Assembly (NCBI GenBank): GCA_964584325.1
Contig: CAZOZP010000020.1
Coordinates: 1-51,431 of the forward strand
Direction of reading: 5' to 3'
Source of the DNA: CAZOZP01 sp964584325
GTDB taxonomy: Bacteria; Bacteroidota; Ignavibacteria; Ignavibacteriales; Melioribacteraceae
DNA length: 51,431 nucleotides
Shown in pieces: positions 25,517 to 33,064 of the stretch. The notes below the pieces were generated by a model. That model saw only the letters and a list, made by a program, of their open reading frames with translations. It did not search any database and had not been told where the DNA came from. Numbering within the stretch: the first letter of the stretch is position 1; each line of letters opens with the position of its first letter. Made by a program: the position numbers and the translations under genes.

Positions 25517-26764
25517 ATGAGAGTTACACAGAGAACACTTCAGGATCAGTATCTTTATAACCTGCAGAGAATTCAGGTTAGCAAGAGTAAGTATCAGACT
25601 CAAATAACAACACAGAGTATGATAAACAAGCCGTCTGATTCTCCGATTGGAAATTCAAGAGTACTCAGGCTTGGTTCTCAGCTTGAAGCGGTAAGCGGAT
25701 ACTCACGGAATGTAGCCAACAGTCTGCCTAAAGTTGAAAGCGCTATTTCTGCTATGGGAAGTATGCTCAGTGAAATTGATAATCTCATTTCTGATCTTAC
25801 TACATTAAATAATCCGATTGAAGACGAGTCGCTTGATGTATATGCAACAAAAGTAGATAGAGTTCTTGATGCTCTTCTTGATCAGGCAAATGCCGAATTT
25901 GACGGACAGTATCTTTTTGCCGGGACTGATTACTCAAGAAAGCCGTTTGCTTTAAACGCGACTGATACCTCGGTGGATGTTGCTGTTTCTGGCATTAGCG
26001 GTGAACATATGGTCAAGGTTTCATCCAATGTAAATCAGAAAATAAATATTACAGGCGAGGAATTGTTACAGGTTGTTGTATCAAACAAAGGCAATATTGA
26101 TTCCTCAGCAGGAGTCGGAGTACCGCAAAATATATCTTCATCTTTGTATGATGCTGACGGGAACAGCTACTCTTTCAATGTAACTTATACAATGACAGGC
26201 GCAAACACCTACACGATGGATTATGAACTGCTCGACAGTTCTTCTGTTTCAGTATATAACGGGAGCAATACATTGGAATTTAATTCTGTTAACGGGGCAT
26301 TAATCTCAATGGATGGAGGAGATCCTTTTAAGATTGATGTAAATCTGCCCGGAAACAATATAAGATTTAAGTTTGATACTTCTGAGTTGAAAGAAAAAGC
26401 GGAATCGGCCAAAATAGTTAATAAAATAAATCAGAGCGGAGATATTTTTAATACACTGATATCTATTAGAGATAATCTTCTTGCAGGGAACAGACCTCAA
26501 CTTAACCAGGTTCAGACTGTCCAGGATTTTAGAAAAAACCTGGTTGCTAAAATGTCTGAGGCCGGGAGTATAGTAAACAGGCTGGATAGCACAAGCGAGA
26601 TGCTATCCACACAAGAACTGGAACTCACGCGTTTGATATCTAAAGAACAGGATGTTGATATGGCATTGGCTGTTACAAACCTGCAGAATGAAGAATATAA
26701 TTTACAGCTGGCATATAAGGTTTCGTCAATGATTCTTCCTAAATCGTTGCTTGATTATCTATGA
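25517..26764 (+). CDS. flgL: Hook-filament junction protein FlgL
   Basis: FlgL is the second junction protein, related to flagellin. The N-terminal helix contains MRVTQRTLQDQYLYNLQR and the flagellin-like pattern INKPSDSPIGNSRVLRL; the C-terminal helix contains VDMALAVTNLQNEEYNLQLAY. The middle (about residues 125-300) is a beta-rich insert that makes the 415-residue protein longer than enteric FlgL (about 317). Its stop overlaps the motA start by 4 bases, linking junction and stator genes. Confidence 0.95.
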   Translation: MRVTQRTLQDQYLYNLQRIQVSKSKYQTQITTQSMINKPSDSPIGNSRVLRLGSQLEAVSGYSRNVANSLPKVESAISAMGSMLSEIDNLISDLTTLNNPIEDESLDVYATKVDRVLDALLDQANAEFDGQYLFAGTDYSRKPFALNATDTSVDVAVSGISGEHMVKVSSNVNQKINITGEELLQVVVSNKGNIDSSAGVGVPQNISSSLYDADGNSYSFNVTYTMTGANTYTMDYELLDSSSVSVYNGSNTLEFNSVNGALISMDGGDPFKIDVNLPGNNIRFKFDTSELKEKAESAKIVNKINQSGDIFNTLISIRDNLLAGNRPQLNQVQTVQDFRKNLVAKMSEAGSIVNRLDSTSEMLSTQELELTRLISKEQDVDMALAVTNLQNEEYNLQLAYKVSSMILPKSLLDYL

Positions 26765-27543
26765 AATTGGAAAAATATGGTGGGCTGATTGGCCTTGCTC
26801 TCGGAATATTAGCGGTATTTGGTTCTTATCTTATTGAAGGCGGTTCAATTGCAGCGTTATTTCTTATTCCTCCTTTGATTATTGTGTTCGGAGGAACTTT
26901 TGCAGCAACTCTAATCGGATTCGGATACAACAAGTTCAGTAAGATATTCGGATTGATGAAACTTGCATATTTTCCGCCAAAATATGATGTTAATAAACTT
27001 ATAAATCAGTTTGTCGATATCGCAATAAAAGGAAGGCAGGAAGGATTGCTGGCAATTGAGAAAGAACTGAAGAGATTTGAGCATTCATTCCCTCAGCGGA
27101 TGATAAGATTCGTGATGGATGGAACAGATACAGATTCACTTATAGGTATCGCAAAGTCCGGTATTAAAGCTATGCAGGATAGACATTTTTCGAATATTTT
27201 TATTTTTAACAAAATGGGTGGATATGCACCAACTATGGGAATTATTGGAACTGTTATGGGACTGATAATGACCTTGGCAAATGCAGGGAACGACCCTAAT
27301 TTATTAATCAGGAATATAGCAACAGCATTTATTGCAACCCTATGGGGAATATTCAGTGCAAATATGTTGTGGCTTCCTATAGCGGATAAGTTAAAGCAAT
27401 GTCACTTAGAAGAAGTTCATATGATGGAGGTAACTCTGGAGGGGGTCCTGGCACTCCAGAGTGGAGAAATCCCTTCAATAGTGAGATCGAGACTGATCAG
27501 TTTACTCCCTCAAAGCGAACAAGAAAGACTTATGAAGAAGTAA
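26761..27543 (+). CDS. motA: Flagellar stator protein MotA (set 1)
   Basis: MotA is the four-helix stator subunit that, with MotB, turns ion flow into torque. The 260-residue product shows the PomA/Gram-positive MotA pattern: an N-terminal LEKYGGLIGLALG helix, a cytoplasmic loop with QEGLLAIEKELK, the pore helices MGGYAPTMGIIGTVMGLIMTL and ATLWGIFSANMLWLPIADKL, and the conserved tail EGVLALQSGEIPSIVRSRL. The conserved tail shows that the 3' end is genuine even though its last 145 bases also encode the start of motB in another frame. Confidence 0.95.
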   Translation: MKLEKYGGLIGLALGILAVFGSYLIEGGSIAALFLIPPLIIVFGGTFAATLIGFGYNKFSKIFGLMKLAYFPPKYDVNKLINQFVDIAIKGRQEGLLAIEKELKRFEHSFPQRMIRFVMDGTDTDSLIGIAKSGIKAMQDRHFSNIFIFNKMGGYAPTMGIIGTVMGLIMTLANAGNDPNLLIRNIATAFIATLWGIFSANMLWLPIADKLKQCHLEEVHMMEVTLEGVLALQSGEIPSIVRSRLISLLPQSEQERLMKK

Positions 27544-28235
27544 ACAATGATGGTCTTTTCCATGAGGAAGGTGACAAGGACAGGTATCTGATAACCTATT
27601 CTGATCTGATTACACTTTTATTGGGATTATTTATTATATTATATGCAATTTCAAGCATAGATATTAAAAAATATGAAAAAATGATGGGGGCTTTGGGGAA
27701 TGCATTCGGAGCACCGACTGAAGTATTTGCAGCAAAGCCCAAAGAAAAGATAATTGTTGATCCTTCAAAAATACCGGCTACAAAGGAAGCCGATAATCAG
27801 TGGGGAGAAAGACTCGAAAAAATGATTACCGACAGAGGATATCAGGACGATATAAAGCTGATACACAATGAGCGGGGGATGACGGTTAGGATAATGGATG
27901 ATATCTTGTTCCGCTCGGGTGATGCAGTTTTAAGTACTCAGGCAAAAGAGGTACTGGCAAATATTGCCGGAATAATAAAAAATATTCCGAATGATATAAG
28001 AATAGAAGGACATACTGATAATTTACCTATTAATACACCCCTGTATCCTTCAAACTGGCATCTTTCTGTTTCAAGAGCTACAAATACTGCTTATTTCCTG
28101 ATGAACGATCAGGGTGTGTCTCCTGAAAAAGTTTCGATTGTAGGTTATTCTTCCTACAAACCTGTAGCAGAAAATGAAACAATTGAAGGAAAAGCTTTGA
28201 ATAGAAGAGTAGATATTGTAATTTTAAAAAAATAA
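27399..28235 (+). CDS. motB: Flagellar stator protein MotB (set 1)
   Basis: MotB carries the ion-binding aspartate and anchors the stator to peptidoglycan. This 278-residue protein has the membrane helix DRYLITYSDLITLLLGLFII with the likely ion-binding Asp69, and a C-terminal OmpA-like domain with RIEGHTDNLPI. The only usable start is the ATG at 27399: from there to the membrane helix I see no in-frame ATG, GTG or TTG. The gene therefore overlaps motA by 145 bases. The extra N-terminal tail is Gly/Ser/Arg-rich and probably cytoplasmic. The ITYSDLITLL core is intermediate between Bacillus MotB and MotS types, so ion choice is unclear. Confidence 0.9.
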   Translation: MSLRRSSYDGGNSGGGPGTPEWRNPFNSEIETDQFTPSKRTRKTYEEVNNDGLFHEEGDKDRYLITYSDLITLLLGLFIILYAISSIDIKKYEKMMGALGNAFGAPTEVFAAKPKEKIIVDPSKIPATKEADNQWGERLEKMITDRGYQDDIKLIHNERGMTVRIMDDILFRSGDAVLSTQAKEVLANIAGIIKNIPNDIRIEGHTDNLPINTPLYPSNWHLSVSRATNTAYFLMNDQGVSPEKVSIVGYSSYKPVAENETIEGKALNRRVDIVILKK

Positions 28236-28247
28236 ATAGAATAAAAT

Positions 28248-28631
28248 ATGAAAATAACAACAAGACAATTCGGCGAAATCGATGTGGATGAAAACCGCAT
28301 CGTAACATTCAGTGACGGAATTCTCGGGTTTGAAGACCTGAAGAAATTTGTTCTTATAACTGAAGAAAACGGAATATTTTTCTGGCTTACTTCAATTGAT
28401 GAACCGGAAGTAGTTTTCCCCTTGTTCCCTGTAAGACTTCTTATTGATAACTGTCCTCAGGAAGAAGGATGCGAGGCTTTTGGAATTGTTAAGCTGGATA
28501 AAATTCCTACAAACATTACCATTAATCTGAAAGCCCCTGTTTATATAAATCAGGGGAAAATGTCAGGATTCCAGAAAATCATTGATAAGGAAGATTTTGC
28601 AATTGATTATGTTTTATTTGTAGATAACTAA
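28248..28631 (+). CDS. fliW: Flagellar assembly factor FliW
   Basis: FliW binds flagellin and CsrA, releasing CsrA repression of flagellin translation in proportion to export. The 127-residue product has the family patterns MKITTRQFGEIDVDE, VTFSDGILGFEDLKKFVLI and NLKAPVYINQGKMSGFQKII. The csrA gene follows 14 bases downstream, the classic partner order. Flagellin itself is outside the window. Confidence 0.95.
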   Translation: MKITTRQFGEIDVDENRIVTFSDGILGFEDLKKFVLITEENGIFFWLTSIDEPEVVFPLFPVRLLIDNCPQEEGCEAFGIVKLDKIPTNITINLKAPVYINQGKMSGFQKIIDKEDFAIDYVLFVDN

Positions 28632-28645
28632 ACTAAAGAATAAAT

Positions 28646-28891
28646 ATGCTTGTATTATCAAGGAAACAAAACGAAAAAATCCGAATTGGAAAAGATATAA
28701 TTCTGAATATTGTATCTATATCCGAAAATCAGGTTAAAGTGGGAATTGAAGCTCCTGCAGCTGTGAAAATACTTCGCGAAGAGATATACGAAAAAGTAAA
28801 AGAGCACACTGTTGAAGCGGCTAAGTTTAATAAAGAAGAAATTATTCCGGATCTGGCAAAATTAGCAGTTAACAAACTGAATAAGAAATAG
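28646..28891 (+). CDS. csrA: Carbon storage regulator CsrA
   Basis: CsrA is a dimeric RNA-binding protein that blocks translation at GGA-containing leaders. The 81-residue product begins MLVLSRKQNEKIRIGKDI and keeps the GIEAPAAVKILREEIYEKV core, including the Arg in LREEIY used for RNA contact. The C-terminal tail extends beyond the 60-residue minimum, as in many FliW-dependent CsrA proteins. It is paired with fliW. The next gene starts on a GTG overlapping the csrA TAG stop. Confidence 0.96.
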   Translation: MLVLSRKQNEKIRIGKDIILNIVSISENQVKVGIEAPAAVKILREEIYEKVKEHTVEAAKFNKEEIIPDLAKLAVNKLNKK

Positions 28892-29607
28892 TGATAAACT
28901 TAGAAAAAAAAATTAAGATTCTGGTTGTTGATGATTCTGACCTTATACTTAATTTGTTCAGAGAAATATTCGGAGACAATTTTGAAGTAATTACTTGTGT
29001 GGACGGATTAGAAGGTATTCAGAAAGCTGCTGAATATAAACCGGACATAATTTTTCTGGATCTTATGATGCCTAATCTTGACGGCATTAAAATGCTTCAG
29101 GTTAAAAAAGTTCTTAAGGATATTCAGGATATTCCGGTAATTGTTATGAGCGCCAATACTCAGAGGCAAAATGTACTTGCTGCTATGGAGGCAGGCGCTG
29201 AGAAGATTATATCAAAGCCTTTGAAAAAGGAAGAAATTATTACTTGTGTGGAAGAAGTACTCGATATTAAGAATAAAGTTGATTTTAAAAAAGGAATTGT
29301 AATTACTGAAGAACAGAATACCGGTATCAAATCACAACTGGCAAAATTTTTCGTAAGTACGTTCCCATCAAAAAAGAAACTGATTCAGCAGGCCATGAAA
29401 AACAGAAATATTGAAGTGTTCAAATCTCTGATTCATGAGATTAAAGGTGCCGGAGGTACTATGGGGTATCCGGAAATAACTGAAATAAGTAAAGAAATTG
29501 AAGCCAGAGATATGCTATCGGCAGCAGACTGGGTTTTTGTAGAATTTAAATGCAATCAAATTTTCAACATAATACAGCAGATTGAAAATAGAATAAAACA
29601 AGGTTAA
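28891..29607 (+). CDS. Response regulator fused to an Hpt-like domain
   Basis: The N-terminal REC domain (about residues 7-123) has the acid pair VDDSD, phospho-acceptor Asp57 in IIFLDLMMP, Ser in VMSA and Lys in ISKPL. The C-terminal region (about 145-235) looks like an Hpt domain, with His182 in LIHEIKGAGGTMGY, the expected HxxKG pattern. Such a protein can pass phosphate between kinases and other regulators. It starts at GTG overlapping csrA by 1 base and lies just before the second stator pair. The cognate kinase is not recognised in the window. Confidence 0.85.
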   Translation: MINLEKKIKILVVDDSDLILNLFREIFGDNFEVITCVDGLEGIQKAAEYKPDIIFLDLMMPNLDGIKMLQVKKVLKDIQDIPVIVMSANTQRQNVLAAMEAGAEKIISKPLKKEEIITCVEEVLDIKNKVDFKKGIVITEEQNTGIKSQLAKFFVSTFPSKKKLIQQAMKNRNIEVFKSLIHEIKGAGGTMGYPEITEISKEIEARDMLSAADWVFVEFKCNQIFNIIQQIENRIKQG

Positions 29608-29612
29608 AGTAT

Positions 29613-30464
29613 ATGTTCATTTTAATTGGTATCGCCGTTGTTACTGTGGGGGTAATTGTGGGATTCCTAATGGCAGGCGGAAATCTTCTGGTTTTGCTCC
29701 AGATTTCCGAGTTTGTTACCATTGGCGGAGCTGCAATCGGGAGCCTGCTTATAATGGCGCCGGTTGAAACTTTAAAAAAGATTGTTGCTGCAATACCAAA
29801 GGCCATATCAGGCCATCACTCTTCAAAAAAAGATTCAATGGAACTTTTGAAAGTACTTTACGATCTTTTCCTTGTTGCTCAGAGAGACGGACTTCTGGCT
29901 ATTGAAAAACATATTGAAAATCCTGAGCAAAGTGAGATATTTGCTAAAAACAAAGCTTTTATCGGAAATAAGGTTGCTGTAACTTATTTATGTGATACGT
30001 TAAAAGTAATGCTTTCCGGAGGTGTGCCGCCTCATGAAGTAGAAGCATTAATGGATATTGAAATTGAAACTTATGAAGCTGAAAATAAACCTATTCCGCA
30101 TCTTCTTTCAAAGGTTGGAGATGCACTGCCCGGATTAGGAATTGTGGCTGCGGTACTTGGTATCATAGTAACAATGGGAAGTATTAATGCCGGCGCAGAA
30201 GCTGTTGGCCATCACGTTGCCGCTGCTCTTGTGGGTACATTCCTTGGAGTTTTAATGTCTTACGGATATGTTGGCCCACTTGCAACAAACATTGAACATA
30301 TGATTGAAGATGAAGTAAGATATTTAGAAACAATTAAGGCCTGCGTTGTTGCTTATGCCAAAGGAAATCCGCCGGTTGTTGCTGTTGAAATCGGAAGAAG
30401 AACACTTGTTTCTACCTCTAGACCGAGCTTCCAGGAACTCGAAAACTTCTTAAGAGGAAAATAA
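29613..30464 (+). CDS. motA: Flagellar stator protein MotA (set 2)
   Basis: A second, distinct MotA of 283 residues, of the enteric type. It has an N-terminal helix pair with TVGVIVGFLMAGGN and EFVTIGGAAIGSLLI, a cytoplasmic loop with AQRDGLLAIEKHIENPEQS, the pore helix PGLGIVAAVLGIIVTMGSI, and AALVGTFLGVLMSYGYVGPL. It differs clearly from set 1, so the pairs are ancient paralogues rather than a local duplication. It overlaps motB 2 by 1 base. Confidence 0.95.
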   Translation: MFILIGIAVVTVGVIVGFLMAGGNLLVLLQISEFVTIGGAAIGSLLIMAPVETLKKIVAAIPKAISGHHSSKKDSMELLKVLYDLFLVAQRDGLLAIEKHIENPEQSEIFAKNKAFIGNKVAVTYLCDTLKVMLSGGVPPHEVEALMDIEIETYEAENKPIPHLLSKVGDALPGLGIVAAVLGIIVTMGSINAGAEAVGHHVAAALVGTFLGVLMSYGYVGPLATNIEHMIEDEVRYLETIKACVVAYAKGNPPVVAVEIGRRTLVSTSRPSFQELENFLRGK

Positions 30465-31246
30465 TGGCAATGCCGGGCCAGGAAGGCGAATCCCAACCGA
30501 TAATAATTAAGAAAGCTAAGAAAGGCGGAGGCGGGCATCACGGAGGTGCATGGAAGGTTGCATACGCCGACTTTGTTACAGCTATGATGGCTCTTTTTAT
30601 CGTTTTGTGGATTCTTAGTTCAAGTGAAGAAACTAAACAAGCGATCGCAGACTATTTTAATGATCCTATGGGTGTTAATGTTGGGAAAGGCCCTACTCTG
30701 ATTGACCAGGATAATTCATCTCTTGCTCCGAAGGTTCTTGACGAAGAAGCTTTCCGCCGGAAAGAAGAAGAAAAACTCAAGCAGATGGGTGAAGAGATTG
30801 CGGGCAAACTAAATGAGAGTCCGGAATTTCAAACAATGATGGATCAGATTAAAATTGAAATTGTTCCTGAAGGACTGCGTATCGAATTAATGGAGAGCGA
30901 GAATGAAGCTTTTTTTGAAATAAGTACCGCAAATCTGAAGGCACAACCTCGAATGATAATAGAAAAAATTGGCGGTGAATTATCAAAACTGAGCAATAAA
31001 TTGATTGTTGAAGGACATACAGATGCCACTAAGTTTTCCGGTGGGGCTCTGGGATATACAAATTACGAATTAAGTGCAGATCGTGCAAATTCAGCAAGAC
31101 GTTCTTTGATTGTTGGCGGACTAAATGAAGATCAAATTGACGAAGTTCGGGGGTATGCGGCAAACAGGCTGAAATTACCGGATAATCCGTACAGTTCCGC
31201 AAACCGAAGAATAAGTATAATCGTTAGATATAATGTGATGAAATGA
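30464..31246 (+). CDS. motB: Flagellar stator protein MotB (set 2)
   Basis: The partner of MotA set 2. It starts with a polar, His/Gly-rich cytoplasmic tail (GGGGHHGGAWKVAYADFVTA). The membrane helix has Asp36 in the YADFVTAMMALFIVLWIL pattern of enteric proton-driven MotB. A plug/linker and a C-terminal OmpA-like peptidoglycan domain follow, with VEGHTDATKF and NRRISIIVRY. Its 260 residues are normal. The stop overlaps the start of a response-regulator gene by 4 bases. Confidence 0.95.
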   Translation: MAMPGQEGESQPIIIKKAKKGGGGHHGGAWKVAYADFVTAMMALFIVLWILSSSEETKQAIADYFNDPMGVNVGKGPTLIDQDNSSLAPKVLDEEAFRRKEEEKLKQMGEEIAGKLNESPEFQTMMDQIKIEIVPEGLRIELMESENEAFFEISTANLKAQPRMIIEKIGGELSKLSNKLIVEGHTDATKFSGGALGYTNYELSADRANSARRSLIVGGLNEDQIDEVRGYAANRLKLPDNPYSSANRRISIIVRYNVMK

Positions 31247-31653
31247 AAGATAAAATTCTTATTGTTGAAGATGATCCGTTTGCACAGCAGTTTTATAAGT
31301 TTTTATTTCAGCGTACAAATTTCGATGTTTTGATTACTGAAGATGGTGATGAGATATTTAAATTACTGGATTCAGAAATTATTAAGGCTGTGATACTGGA
31401 CATAAATTTAAAGAATACTTATGTTAGGGATAAAAAAGTTGACGGTGTGTATTTATCTCAACGAATTAAATCCGATTATAAGATAAAGAATATACCTGTG
31501 CTTGTAGTTACAGCTTATAAGAATGAACCCGGAGATTCGGATTATTTTTCTGCAAGTAAGGCAGACGATTTTGTTATAAAACCGATTTCCGATTTTAATA
31601 AATTTCTTGAAAAAGTATATAATCTGATAGAGAATGGAACAAGAAAAAGATAA
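31243..31653 (+). CDS. Single-domain response regulator
   Basis: This 136-residue protein is one REC domain. It has ILIVEDDPF, a likely phospho-acceptor Asp in VILDINLK (about residue 50), Thr in LVVTAYKN and the conserved Lys in VIKPIS. An insertion of about ten residues after the phospho-acceptor strand (NTYVRDKKVDG) is unusual. With no output domain it could act like CheY or relay phosphate. It overlaps motB 2 by 4 bases and the next REC gene by 20 bases. Confidence 0.85.
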   Translation: MKDKILIVEDDPFAQQFYKFLFQRTNFDVLITEDGDEIFKLLDSEIIKAVILDINLKNTYVRDKKVDGVYLSQRIKSDYKIKNIPVLVVTAYKNEPGDSDYFSASKADDFVIKPISDFNKFLEKVYNLIENGTRKR

Positions 31654-32293
31654 AATACTAATTGTGGAAGATGAAAACGATACCCGTTTTATACTTGAGC
31701 GGCTTCTTGCAAAAAACGGTTATGATGTTAAATCTGCTACAAACGGAGTTGAGGCTCTGAAAATATTGGAGAACTATCTTCCAAAAGTTATTGTGGCTGA
31801 TTGGACGATGCCGCAGATGGACGGCCTGCAGTTATGCAATATTGTGAAGGATCAGGAGAGGTTTAAGCTTATATATTTTATTGTGCTCACAGCAAGAGCT
31901 TCTCTGAAAGACAGGGTTATGGGCCTCGATGTTGGTGCAGACGATTTTCTTGTAAAACCTATCGAAAACCAGGAACTACTCGCCAGAATAAGATCCGGCA
32001 CCAGAATCCATAATCTTCAGATTGAACTTAGAAAAAATGAACATAACAAAGCAATTGTTGAGCTTGCCTGTACAATCGGACATCAGATTAATAATCCTCT
32101 TGCCAGTCTTGTTATGTCTCAAAAAAATCTGGAAACTGAACTTGATGACGTCACAAGGGAAAAGCTAAAAGATGATTTCTATATTATGACTGAATCGGTT
32201 AACAGAATTCGGAAATTTGTTGAAGCACTGAAAAATCTTCAGAATCCGGAAATTATTGAATATGCCCAGAACAACAAAATGCTGAAGATTTAA
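31634..32293 (+). CDS. Response regulator fused to a DHp domain without ATPase
   Basis: The N-terminal REC domain (about residues 6-122) has VEDEND, the likely phospho-acceptor Asp56 in VIVADWTMP, and Lys in FLVKPI. A histidine-kinase dimerisation helix pair (about 135-205) follows, with His150 in CTIGHQINNPLASLV, the classic phospho-acceptor context. The protein ends at 219 residues with no GHKL ATPase domain. This is a plausible phosphotransfer dimer rather than a kinase. It is the last gene of the motility cluster and ends 6 bases from a convergent SDR gene. Confidence 0.85.
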   Translation: MEQEKDKILIVEDENDTRFILERLLAKNGYDVKSATNGVEALKILENYLPKVIVADWTMPQMDGLQLCNIVKDQERFKLIYFIVLTARASLKDRVMGLDVGADDFLVKPIENQELLARIRSGTRIHNLQIELRKNEHNKAIVELACTIGHQINNPLASLVMSQKNLETELDDVTREKLKDDFYIMTESVNRIRKFVEALKNLQNPEIIEYAQNNKMLKI

Positions 32294-32299
32294 GACAAA

Positions 32300-33064
32300 T
32301 CAGAATCCGTAAATAGTAAATCCACCGTCAACTGCAATTGTTTGTCCGGTAATATATGCTGCTTGCTCCATGCAGAGAAATGCGGCAAGACCTGAAACTT
32401 CTGAAGGCTTTCCGATTCTTCCGGCGGGAGTACGACTTAACACTTCATTGAGATATGCTTGATTTGTAAGAACAGGTTTAACTAAATCTGTATCAATATA
32501 CCAAGGGGCTATTGAGTTTACTCTTATACCGTCTTTTGCCCACTCAGCACCGAGATTTTTTGTCATTTGAATCAAGGCTGCTTTAGTCATACCGTATGCC
32601 ACACCGGTTTTTATATGAACCAGTCCGGCCACTGAAGAAATATTTACAATTGATGCATTGCCTGATTTGCATAGAAGAGGATAAGAAAGCCTGCAAAGAG
32701 AAACAGCAGATTTCAGATTGGTTTCAAAAATTTTATCAATTTCTTCATCTGTGAAATCCTGCGCTTTTTTCCTTATGTTAATTCCTGTATTGTTAACAAG
32801 AATATCAAGTTCGTTCCAGATTTCAGGAATATAGTCTATAAGTTCTTTTCTAGATTCAGGGATACTTAAATCGGCAGCAAATCCATATGCCTTTAATCCT
32901 TTTTCTCTATAAGAATTAACTATTCTCTCAATATCATCATGGTTTCTGGATACAATGCAGACCTCGGCGCCAAGAGAAAGGAATTCTTCGGCAATTGCAG
33001 CTCCTATACCTCTTGTGCCGCCTGTAACCAAAGCTTTCTTTCCGTTAAGTGACCATTTATTCAT
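32300..33064 (-). CDS. Short-chain dehydrogenase/reductase, tropinone-reductase-like
   Basis: A classical 254-residue SDR oxidoreductase. It has the NAD(P)-binding motif TGGTRGIG (residues 14-21), the NNTG motif (91-94), catalytic Ser at 143 or 144, and YxxxK as Tyr157-Lys161. The segments NNTGINIRKKAQDFT and APWYIDTDL resemble plant and bacterial tropinone-reductase-like SDRs, but substrate cannot be read from sequence. The start overlaps the gatB stop by 1 base, so it is the distal gene of a gatB operon. Confidence 0.88.
   Translation of the reverse strand: MNKWSLNGKKALVTGGTRGIGAAIAEEFLSLGAEVCIVSRNHDDIERIVNSYREKGLKAYGFAADLSIPESRKELIDYIPEIWNELDILVNNTGINIRKKAQDFTDEEIDKIFETNLKSAVSLCRLSYPLLCKSGNASIVNISSVAGLVHIKTGVAYGMTKAALIQMTKNLGAEWAKDGIRVNSIAPWYIDTDLVKPVLTNQAYLNEVLSRTPAGRIGKPSEVSGLAAFLCMEQAAYITGQTIAVDGGFTIYGF

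Noticed and set aside
27547..27591. Separate short ORF (starting ATGATG) after motA
   Set aside because: It is about 14 codons long and overlaps motB in another frame; no evidence of a product.
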